Shown: positions 41,418 to 50,169 of the stretch, one piece after another | How positions within the stretch are numbered: position 1 is the first letter of the stretch | Layout of the letters: each line of letters starts with the position of its first letter | From: Seminavis robusta | Lineage: Eukaryota; Bacillariophyta; Bacillariophyceae; Naviculales; Naviculaceae | Direction: 5' to 3' | Length of the DNA stretch: 50,169 nt | Assembly (NCBI GenBank): GCA_903772945.1 | Contig: CAICTM010000751.1 | Coordinates: 1 to 50,169 of the forward strand | Made by a program: the position numbers and the translations under genes | The notes under the pieces: model-generated | Told to the model about the DNA's origin: nothing | What the model saw: the letters and a program-made list of their open reading frames with translations, nothing else | Databases searched by the model: none

Positions 41418-44400
41418 CTAGATTTCCACACACAACCGCACACGAAGCACCGGGGTTAGACAAGGAACGTAATAGGTAGGTAGATAGTGGTGCAGAATCA
41501 AAGCCATGCTCATCGCCAATCAAGATCATCCCCAAAACGGAGCCTCAGGCCTCAGGGGCCTCTACTGCAGCATTTGTGTGTACTAGTATGGCTGACGACA
41601 TGGCAAGCACCAAGCGGGGTTGGGATTCATTCTGCTTACCTTTCTTCTGTTGCCAAGCGCAGTCAAACCCTCTGGAGTAACAAGGGATGCGATGAATACA
41701 CTGTGTAGATGCCAATGACAACAGTGCTAGTAACGAGAACGTGAGGGGATGAAGAGATCGGCCAGGTTGGTGACAGCAAACATTGGTTTGTGTGCCAAGA
41801 AGAGTAGCGGCGAGGAATAGCTTAGTTGTCTGTTTGGCTACTTTGAAGCTGACTGTGCATGTCTTGAGTGCAGACACTGCAGGCCTGGCTGCTGGCTGGA
41901 GCAGCCGCAGCAGAAGCTTACGGTAGCTTCCTACTACGATGTAGTAGAAAAAGCCAGCTCACATTAGCAATGCAACTCCGAGTAGGGCTGCCAGGTGTCA
42001 AATCAAGAACCCTTCTGGGTTAAGTGAGTGCGTGTGTTCCAGAATTGTCAATGGCCAACGGTACAGTCCACGAAGTTCGTCTCGCCAAACCATCATAGTC
42101 AACCACCTTCTTGAAAGGCTTTCAAAAGTGGGTGATAGATCCTTCCGATGTCTCATTGTTAAATCCATTTGAATATAATTCTTCAGCAATGAAGACAGCA
42201 TTGATTCTCGTTTCAAGTTCTCCAAATAGAGTTGTCACCTACCTGTGCTTTTGGACTTCAACTTGAACGAGAGCTACGCTGTAATGAGAAATCAGAATGA
42301 GAAGCAGTGCCGGAACGCAGGCAGGCCTGTAGGTCCGTCCTTCTTGTTTTAGGGTTCAGGCGCAGCTCTTTCCACGCTGTGGGGGGAGCGGCGGGAGGTT
42401 GGTTCCTGGCATTGCAACATGAAGGATTGCTAAATAAACCGTGAGCACCGGATAGTTGTGGCGATCTCGGTTGACCTGTCGATAAGGGAACTTGTCAGGT
42501 CATTCCTGTTCCCATCTTGCAAGGGAGTGACAGTCAAACAACACACTGGTGGCAACAGCGCCCTTCAATGCGGGATGTGATTGACCATTCTTCTTTAGTG
42601 AGTCCTTGCTCTGTTGTTGTCAATCTCAATAGAAATAGGACAGAGGCCGAGCCTTGGGTAAATAGTCATGACTTGAAGACCGGAAGTCATGGCAATTTGG
42701 TAGTCGCCTCAAGCTGCAATTTCGACAGCATCTGCTTTTCGTAGCCGTCCATATTGGAATCATCTTGCGAAATGGACTTCGCGCATTAACACGCCTTTCT
42801 TGCCATTACAGAATGCGCTTCTTCCAAGACGGTTGCGCTGTTGAGCAGTCGCTTCGTTTCTTCACCTACATGTACTTGCAATCAGCAGGCAGAACTGGAC
42901 ACAGAGTGGCAGCAGAACCACAATGCGGATTATTGATTGGCCAGAGCGAAACACCCTGCCTCTATCAAATGCAGTTACATTTTGACGATTGCCACCATCT
43001 CCCCATAGGCTTCGCGGGAGACTGAGGTTCTGAGGAAGCTCCATTTCACTTGAACGTTTCCTTTCGCATGTGACACGAAGACGGTAGAGTTACCACCCGC
43101 AGTCGAACTCTCTGGGAGTTCTTCCAAAATACTGTGCCCAGTCATCGGAGAAAGAAAGAGAAGTTGTGCAAAGCAGCTTCCAACAAAATAGACCAGTTCT
43201 GGGCGACTGCCTGCTAGACATCTTCCAGAGCTTCCGCCAAGCCTGGGAGGGCCCCTGAGTCATGTTTTCCTCAGGCCTACGGTAGATAAAACTTAGCCAG
43301 AGAGACATCTGCTGTAGCGAGACAGACAATGCTCGAAGCATATGGCCGCCCGTGTTTCGGTATCACGGTCAAGTTGGGTGTACGGTAGGGTTCTTTGCTA
43401 CCGGTGCCGTAGCTTCGCATCCGTCACATTAGACGCTGCTTGCATGGTCCTGTTGGACGCCATCGAGGTAGCAAATATGGTGCAAAAGAAACCCGCACGT
43501 CGTCCCTTCCGCGACGGCCCCCATAGCGTCAAAGTAAGCGGTCATGGTCGTGACGGCAAAGCCTTCTACTGACAGTCTTCTTCCAGGGACAACATCCGGC
43601 TGACTCAGGAAGATCCGACTGAGTTTGACCCAGATCCATTCAAGCCACTTGCAATCACCTCTTGACAACACGCATTGGCACTGCTCCGTCTTGTTTCGAA
43701 AGCATCGGCATGGCCAATGCCAATGGGAGAATAAAAGATGTCTTCGTTTGGGAGCACTCACTCGACCTACACGATCAACACACGGATAAGCTGATAGGCC
43801 AACAAATTTGCCTCTGGCTGGAGCTCCCCGCCATTAGTGCTGCCTATCCCTTCATTTTCAGGACGGAGCTGAGCGAAGGTCTCGGGTTGTACCATTCCAT
43901 TTTGTCAAAAGATATTGGCACTACTAGGGAAGACACAAAGTATTGGCGAATTGAGGAATGTTTCTGACACCCAATTGTTATCCTCAACGGTTCTGCATGC
44001 CATGACTCTCCGAGGCATCATACTCGTACCTGGTACTGGCGGTTGGCAAAACCTTTCGACAGTCAACGTCCATGGTAATACTAACTAATACCACAAGTGC
44101 GGGAAAGTTTTAGGAAGGTTTCATAGGCTTGCACTACTTTCTACTAGTAGAGGTAGTAATGAGACACGAAGACGATACAGTAATGTGCTTGGTTATTATC
44201 CGCGACGCCGAACAACAACAAAAAGCAACAGAGGACTTTCTCCTCCATGTGTTGCGTTCGTTCTTGATGAGTTTCAGTACTAGAAGGTGCTCGTCATTGG
44301 TTTTATTAAGCCTTTTTCCCGTTACGGGACTCGTAAAGTACCCGTAGACGCAGAACGGGCACTTTTTACAAGCTTTTTACAACACAACATTGCTGGAAGT

Positions 44401-44830
44401 GCAGATTTATTTGGAGTTGGAGGTTTTGAGGTTTCATCATCTTCACTTTTGAAAACACCAACCGGAGCTCCTGCGTCTGCATACCGGTATTCTACATTGC
44501 GCAAGTTTAAAAGTAGTCTAAGTTTGTTTGCTAGTAGGGTGCTACAGTACCGGTAGCTACGGTATGTACCGATAGAGCTCTGATAGTAGAGTAATAAGTT
44601 CAGGTAACCAAAAGTGGGTCCAGCTAGCTACTAATCAGCGTAATGAGTATGCATACACTTGTGTAGTTTTATTTTAGAAGGGGACAGACAATAGAAGTAA
44701 TGGAAAACTAAAAGTATAGAATGGACCAGGGGCTGCCAGGTGCATAGAGTATTATTTAATTGTGCCAACAGTGTACCAGAACCACCGTTGGTGACATCTT
44801 CCAATGCTGGTGGTACTGCTGGCCATGTCT
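41418..44830. other. 3.4-kb stretch without a recognisable gene
   Basis: Several frames of 60-110 codons on both strands, mostly lacking an ATG start, show no family signature; the ones at 41998-42225 (-) and 43662-43967 (+) look most protein-like but remain unassigned. ACCGGTA/TAGCTA palindromic words cluster near 44540-44575. Decayed genes are possible. Confidence 0.35.
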
Positions 44831-46070
44831 TCAATCTGATAGCTTGGTTGCTGTTTTCGGAGTGAATTTCAAAGCAAATACCTTTTCACTCTCCATCCTC
44901 ATTTTCAATCCACTGCAGAAGCTAATGTAGGTTCTCTGAAATGCATCCTCGGGTGTTGGAACCAAGTAGAAATTGGCCAGTCGACCTCCTTCATAGGTAC
45001 ATCCGAACTTGTGTTTCTTTGCGATTTCGTCCGATATGAATCGACTACACATGCCCAAAATCATGTTGGCAACAGCCGAGGTATTGTAGAAGCGCACTTC
45101 TTTCATTACGCTAGGAAATGCCTCATGTGTATTCTCAGTGAGTTTGGCAAAAAGCTTGGCATGGAGAAGGCCTCGTCCCCAATTATAGTGTTTCCCACTC
45201 GAACACATTCGAAGGAAGGAAACATTGCATAGCAAGCATAGAAGCAACCCCGTATCACAGTCTCCTCACTCTTTTGGTCCTTAAAGATCCCTGTGAGAGA
45301 CTCGGCAGTATCCATGACCATGACAACCTTGCCACTGTGGGGATTGAAAGTGAAGGAAAGGGCTTGTCTGGGTAGCCTTTCCATCATTTTACGAATTGCC
45401 TTGGTGCCTTCTTCATATGTTCCACGGATCTTGTACTTTCTGCGCACATGCTGCATTTTGTAGGCCCTGTCAATGGCCCATTCAACATCTCCCTTGGAAG
45501 CAATGCCAAGATGGGCGTACATGAAATCGCTCAGCGCTATTTTTTAAAAGAAAAAGAAACTATGTGAGTTTTTTCTTCAAATTCTTTTTGGGATAATCAA
45601 GAAACATTCATGAATACCGAAGGTTTTGTAAAACGTACGGTCCAAGTCTGGAAGCCGCTTCACGGCATCCTTGACATTCAAGCCCCAATGCAACTCTTGG
45701 TCAGATATTTCCAATAGACTAGTATCAAAGGGAATTGATCTACTTTCGGCCTCCCTTCTGATCCTGTGTTTCTGGAAGTGGCATCAGCAGAGCACGCTGG
45801 CTTCAAAGATGGTGGAGTAATTGTCGCTTCGGTACCGGTACCTCTGGCATCAGCAGATGTTTTGCTCGCTTTTTTGTCATTGCCACCATCGACAAGCAGA
45901 GGGATCGTTTTTTGTTTTTCATCTTGTTTTTCATCTTCCTCGTCGCTGTTGTCATCGACTACGATTACGGTCACTTCTCCTCTCACGCTTTTCTCTGAGT
46001 CATCTGCAAAAGCTCCATCGTGAATTCCAACATTGGCATCCCGAGGCTGTTCTTGGCGGACGTTGCTCAT
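44831..46070 (-). pseudogene. CRAL-TRIO-like protein gene with two frame breaks
   Basis: An ATG at 46070 opens MSNVRQEQPRDANVGIHDGA and an acidic, low-complexity N-terminus. Between about 45783 and 45689 coding sense passes to another frame (SIPFDTSLLEISDQELHWGL, then KDAVKRLPDLD). A GTACGT donor (exon end 45639) and a TAG acceptor (exon start 45536; intron 102 nt) then join to PLSDFMYAHLGIASKGDVEW. The following region (ALSFTFNPHSGKVVMVMDTA; CFYACYAMFPSFECVRVGN) resembles the lipid-binding CRAL-TRIO domain of a diatom family. Near 45150-45170 sense shifts again to EAFPSVMKEVRFYNTSAVAN and runs to 44831. Both breaks shift in the same direction by one base. They may be true pseudogene lesions, sequence errors, or an unplaced intron for the first. 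Family assignment is from pattern recall, so moderate. Confidence 0.6.
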
Positions 46071-46137
46071 GCCGAATCAAACCAACACTCCTTGTGATGC
46101 CCTGCTCAATGAAGGGAGAAGGGTAAGTGTTGCCTTT

Positions 46138-46625
46138 ACCTCGGCAGGTAAACTGCCTGAGTTCTCAACCCCTTTAATGCTATTTCCTATTTCCTATTTC
46201 CTATTTCCTATTCCGGTGAAGCCAAAGTATAAGGATAGAGATAGTCATAAGCCAACAAAACTGAACATTGATGGTTCAATACAAGTTAGGGGTAGGAATA
46301 AATCATTAATATTTAAGGTTAGTACAATCATCACAACAGCACAATAAGCCAGCAGGAGCTGTAAAGGTTAGAGTTACAATAAGGGAATAGCAGCTAGTAA
46401 ATTATTGAGTAGCGGGCGGCAACACACGACGTAGTCGGGTGTTGTCGCCAGGGCTAGCTTAATAAAAAGAAGGTTGCAAAAAGGGAATGAATGATACCGG
46501 GCGGCAACACACGACGTAGTCGGGTGTTGTCGCCAGGGCTAGCTTGAAAGATGGGTGCAATCCGAACATGATCCCCCTTCTTCTATCTGTCTTTCTGCCG
46601 AGGTATCGCAGCTCCCGCTGACTTA
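46138..46625 (+). mobile_element. Fourth, dispersed copy of the inverted-repeat element
   Basis: One complete 488-bp unit: the 5' module from ACCTCGGCAG (46138-46147, preceded by TTT), a short (TATTTCC)n block, a 413-bp core (46213-46625) with hairpins at 46415-46449 and 46500-46534, and the 3' word CTGCCGAGGT (46595-46604) followed by the conserved tail ending GCTGACTTA. It is the simplest copy and defines the element better than the tandem array. It begins 67 bp upstream of the CRAL-TRIO-like start codon, with its 5' end facing the gene, the same relative arrangement as the array has to the gene starting at 6666. Confidence 0.8.
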
Positions 46626-47742
46626 ATCTTTCTAGGATTCATCGAGCAATCGGCATTGTTCTTAATAACCAGGGGACTGTACCGGTACCGGTACCATTTA
46701 CCAGTATCCTGCTCAGGCTTTAAAAACTGCCACGACTGACTTAAAACTGGGTATCATTTAGGGAATGTTGAAGATTTAAAGGAATGTTTTACACTCCTCA
46801 CTCACACTTAAGATAAGTGGATTTAAGATTTACCGAGTACTCAACTTTTCAGAAATGTTCAGATAACCCGGACACTCAGATTTCCCGAACCAGGAAGATA
46901 AGCTACGACTACTGAGGTCTCAATCCCTTAGCTAATACTAATACTATGTGGGGAATGAATGCAGCTAGTACCCATTATCTTCCGCATCATCATCTACATC
47001 CCAGTACTCCATATCCGAATCTTAGGGTGCCTCTCTACCACAACATCTTTGGTTGCATCAATTTTAGCTTTGCACTTTTGCCTTCTTGAGCTTTGGTGGT
47101 GGCTCCTCACTGTCTGAGGGCATGGTTAGTAGTAGGGGTATGTGACAATAGCTGCTAGTGATTGAGTGGGCTGCTTCTAAGATAATAACTCAGTGTTGCT
47201 GTGGCTGAATCGGTTAAGATACTTTTCCAAGCGGGAGCCAACTCAAAGGACTCCTGCCGCTGGATCTGTCAACCAACACGAAAACACCTAATAGCAACAA
47301 CGATAACAATACGACAGTCACTTCTATACCATTACCACACCTATTAGACCCATTAGAAGCATTGAAACGAAGCGAAAGGACCTCAGGAAGCTTGTTATCT
47401 GTTATTTCGTTGAAGAGTACTGTTTTATTATAGGAATCCACTCAACGTCATCACGGAAAACACACATCCCTTTTTCCTCTCTTTATCTCTCATTCAAGCC
47501 GAAAGGACCGACAGGATCGATACTCCTATCTCCTGCACCTCCTCTATCAAGCGACTATCAACGCGACGTTCTCCGGTTCAGATTAGAAAGCCATCCCAAT
47601 TGAAATCCTACCAGTTTGGGCGGGTTTTCTATTCTCGACCGCCGACGACCAAGTTGGAAGAAATTGAACACAAGAAGAAGTCACCGGCTTTCAGTAGACT
47701 CAGCAGTGCAAGTTCCTCCATACCCTGCAGTGAACTGACATT
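46626..47742. other. Intergenic, no gene seen
   Basis: Contains three overlapping GGTACC words at 46679-46694. A tRNA-D-arm-like word at about 47204-47220 has no matching T-arm. No gene supported. Confidence 0.4.
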
Positions 47743-48918
47743 GCTCTTACTACCGATGGCCCAAGAAATCCCATCTATGAATCTCCGCCAGGAAACTCAG
47801 TTGTAGGAACACAAGAGCTGGGAGGGAGATCTCTGGTTGATGAAGATCTCCTCCACTGGCTGAAAGGTCAGCTCAAAAGAGCTGGATCAATGCTACCCAA
47901 TCACTACTTCAAAGTACTTGGGGAGCTGGTTACATTGCCCTAGCACATACCACACAGGAATCTATCTACTGCAGGGCTGAGGGTGCTACTGGGTCTCAGG
48001 GGTTACTCTTTCATTACTATCTTTCTTACTATAAGCTAAAAACACCATTACCACGATTTCACTCCAGTTGACAGAACTGGCTCTTTTGGAGATGATATCC
48101 ACAGTTGGAGATCCTAGGAGAGGACTGTTGGTCTGGAACATTCCAATGTATCTAGGCTGAAGGGTATGTATGCTCTGCAACACATAGGCATGCCTCAGCT
48201 ATATACAAATTGTCACATGGCTGCAATGCTGTGTGTACTGATTGACTGTACACGATGAAAAGCATTGTTTCCATCGACTAAACCAGCACAGCTGTGGCGC
48301 ACCCATAGAGGCTCCTATTGCTAATTTCATCGCTCCCCACCATTCGAGTCATCAAATGGGGCGTCAACAAGCTTCTCTATGTCTGGGTCATTCCTCGACA
48401 TTCCCACAAAACTGGGAGCATCTGGTTCCTCAGTTTGGACCTTGGCTGTGACCTAATACAAAGTCAGCAGCCCTCTTGAATACATCAAGGTGTCCATTGC
48501 TGGGTACCACTTGGAACAAAGGAAGGGACATCACACTTGTGATCTCAAACCCTCCAAAGTAGACGGCTGGCTCCAAAGTAAATGCATTGGGTTGCCATCG
48601 TTGTCCAAGAGAGAAAAGGTGTTAGGATCTAGGACGGACGTGGTGTGCGCAGAGGTACTTCTTGGGATGGACAATACACATCCACTTGGGTTGGTCACTC
48701 GCGAAGGTGTGTGTGGAACATGTCTTGAGGCTATCTGCAGATACTCTCCATTCTCAAGGAACCTATTGCACTTGGACGTCAGTAAGGATCCCACTTGGTC
48801 TCCCCATACTTGCACCATGGCTTGGAATTGGCTTGGAAGCCATCTGTTTGTCTCCCATAAAGCTCAGAGGGGCAGAGACAAACAGTCAGCAGTCATATTG
48901 GAATCAATACGTGGTTGA
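47743..48918 (+). other. Possible decayed coding region, unassigned
   Basis: One plus-strand frame is open at 47743-47943 (protein-like end DEDLLHWLKGQLKRAGSM, then HYFKVLGELVTLP). It then carries about six stops in 500 bp and is open again at 48490-48918 (VSIAGYHLEQRKGHHTCDLK). The density of stops is below chance and the two open parts share one frame, which suggests a decayed gene or retroelement part. No family recognised. A minus-strand reading at 48500-48760 is also partly protein-like, so even the strand is uncertain. Confidence 0.25.
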
Positions 48919-49159
48919 CAAAACGTTACAACACATACATCTCAGGCAGAGATGAGTCTTTGACACCACTGGTGACAATAGACAAGTTGCAAATCACAAA
49001 ACGGTATGCTTGAATCATGATGACAAATCTAGCAAGGGGACTTGTCATACGGTGCCATTTCCTGCGGAAGGTAGCCCCATTGGTGGGTGGCATGCTACCC
49101 CGCAGACATGGGCGGTGCCTGGTTTCCTTGGGCTTGACCGGTGCAGCACGTACACTAGT

Positions 49160-50150
49160 CGCCCCATCAAAAATCCAGGTTGGGATTGGGCTTGGGCTTG
49201 CCCTTGAAGGCTTCGTCATCTGCCATGGGAGAATCCAAGGCGTCCCCGACTGCTGGGTCAGCTTCACTCTTGGAATCAACTACAGGCGGCGTCGAACCTA
49301 TCAGGACTTGTCTGTCGGCATCAGGGAACTTGCACCAGATTTGGCGGCCGGCAGGCGAAAGCTTGAACCAAGTTGTGTTTGGGAGTCCGAGGACTTGCTG
49401 CTCCCCACATCGGTATGGCCTTGTTCCTGATCAACAGTTGCTAGGTTGGCTAGTTGGGTCGGGAACACGGCGTTGACATCGTAGTGGGTGGCGGCATTCT
49501 TCAGTGTCTCCTTGTACGCCTCATAGGTGAAGCGCTCCTTGTGACCATGACGACACATTCTTTCATGCTCACGGGATCTGATGTCGTTCAAGACTTGGAC
49601 ATCAGTGAAGGCACGTTGCAGGAACAGCTTCTGCATGCTGTCGCTGAGCTTGTCGCTAGGATCTCGGTGGACATCATTGTAGTGGGTGATGGTCTCGTCA
49701 AACTTGATGACAAATTCAATAGCAGAGCCTTGCCTTGGGCAGTACTGGACACTTGAAAGCCAATGGAGGACCTCAACATGGTCCAGGGAGCCTGCTACTG
49801 ATGCATGTGCATCCTGGATCAGTTCCACAAGGATTGCAAAGCAATCAGCATCATGGAAGTGAGACTTCACAATGACTTTTCCATTGGTTGTCTTCACTGT
49901 GTTCAGGAGACAGCATAGATCCACCGGTTCATCCGTAGGAGTTCCTCAAAGTATCGGTGGTCATGGGAGCATAGTCAGTGTCGAAGACCTTGTAGAAGCC
50001 TTGGGCTCTGGCTATGACAATGAAAGCCTCATACCAAGTGTCAAACTCCTTGTTGGAACTAAGAGTAGGGTAGGCTGTGGCATCTGCCTTGGCACGGAAG
50101 TACCTGCCTTCCGGTTCTGGATTGCACCGCCTCCACCTCCTCCAGGACAT
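49160..50150 (-). mobile_element. Retroelement gag-like relic
   Basis: Minus-strand reading from 50150 (DTWYEAFIVIARAQGFYKVF) through two frame changes between about 49960 and 49910 (EELLRMNRWIYAV in an intermediate frame). It continues into a 200-codon stretch (VKSHFHDADCFAILVELIQD; DAHASVAGSLDHVEVLHWL; HKERFTYEAYKETLKNAATH). It ends in a Ser/Pro/Lys-rich tail near 49160 (PMADDEAFKGKPKPNPNLDF). Composition and length resemble the gag region of diatom LTR-retroelements. No zinc knuckle, protease or polymerase was found, and the frame breaks indicate an inactive relic. The element, if complete, would have to continue beyond 50169 on its 5' side. Confidence 0.45.
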
Positions 50151-50169
50151 GGATCAGTGCCATCAGGAT

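Noticed and set aside
43662..43967. 101-codon plus-strand frame as a gene
   Set aside because: Non-ATG start, no recognisable motif and no splice partners found, so not distinguishable from chance.
47200..47280. tRNA-like D-arm word (TGGCTGAATCGGTTAAG)
   Set aside because: No T-arm, no acceptor pairing and no credible anticodon arm in the following 80 bases.

Overview
The window looks like nuclear DNA of a stramenopile, most likely a diatom. Coding regions are separated by one to a few kilobases. Introns are few and mostly short (82-134 nt, plus one of 399 nt), with GT-AG borders. The products are eukaryotic house-keeping families (MCM2, CHMP5/Vps60, TM9SF nonaspanins, twin-CX9C protein, HMGB-type proteins) beside families I associate with diatom genomes (a Myb-like protein with a short-repeat tract, a Rubisco-LSMT-like SET protein, a CRAL-TRIO-like protein). 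No species can be named from the sequence alone.

Layout. 1-1.6 kb: degraded LTR-retroelement with a retropepsin motif on the minus strand. 1.6-4.2 kb: no intact gene, one decayed reading frame. 4.2-6.7 kb (-): membrane protein with IQ-like motifs and an ion-channel-like C-terminal half. 6.8-8.4 kb: tandem array of a non-autonomous, inverted-repeat-bounded element, with a heptamer minisatellite and paired hairpins. 8.7-9.4 kb (+): CHMP5. 9.9-13.1 kb (-): MCM2 in four exons. 15.8-17.4 kb (+): Myb-like protein. 18.4-23.1 kb (+): two tandem TM9SF genes. 24.1-26.3 kb (+) and 26.6-28.5 kb (-): convergent pair of membrane-anchored phosphoesterase-like proteins. 29.8-30.1 kb (+): CHCH protein. 31.1-33.6 kb (-): TPR protein. 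35.4-41.4 kb: two double-HMG-box paralogs in opposite orientations flanking a SET-domain methyltransferase gene. 44.8-46.1 kb (-): CRAL-TRIO-like gene with two frame breaks. 46.1-46.6 kb: fourth copy of the inverted-repeat element, 67 bp upstream of that gene's start codon. 46.6-50.2 kb: decayed sequence including a retroelement gag relic on the minus strand.

How it fits together. The genes do not form one pathway. Local duplication shaped two neighbourhoods (TM9SF pair, HMGB pair), and in both the paralogs differ in intron content. The most unusual structure is the element family (four cores plus one solo terminus). It has 10-bp inverted ends, a (TATTTCC)n block and two nearly identical strand-asymmetric hairpins 83-85 bp apart, and it lies close to the start codons of three genes. 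All exon borders given here were read by eye from splice motifs, frame continuity and paralog comparison. They are not backed by transcript data.
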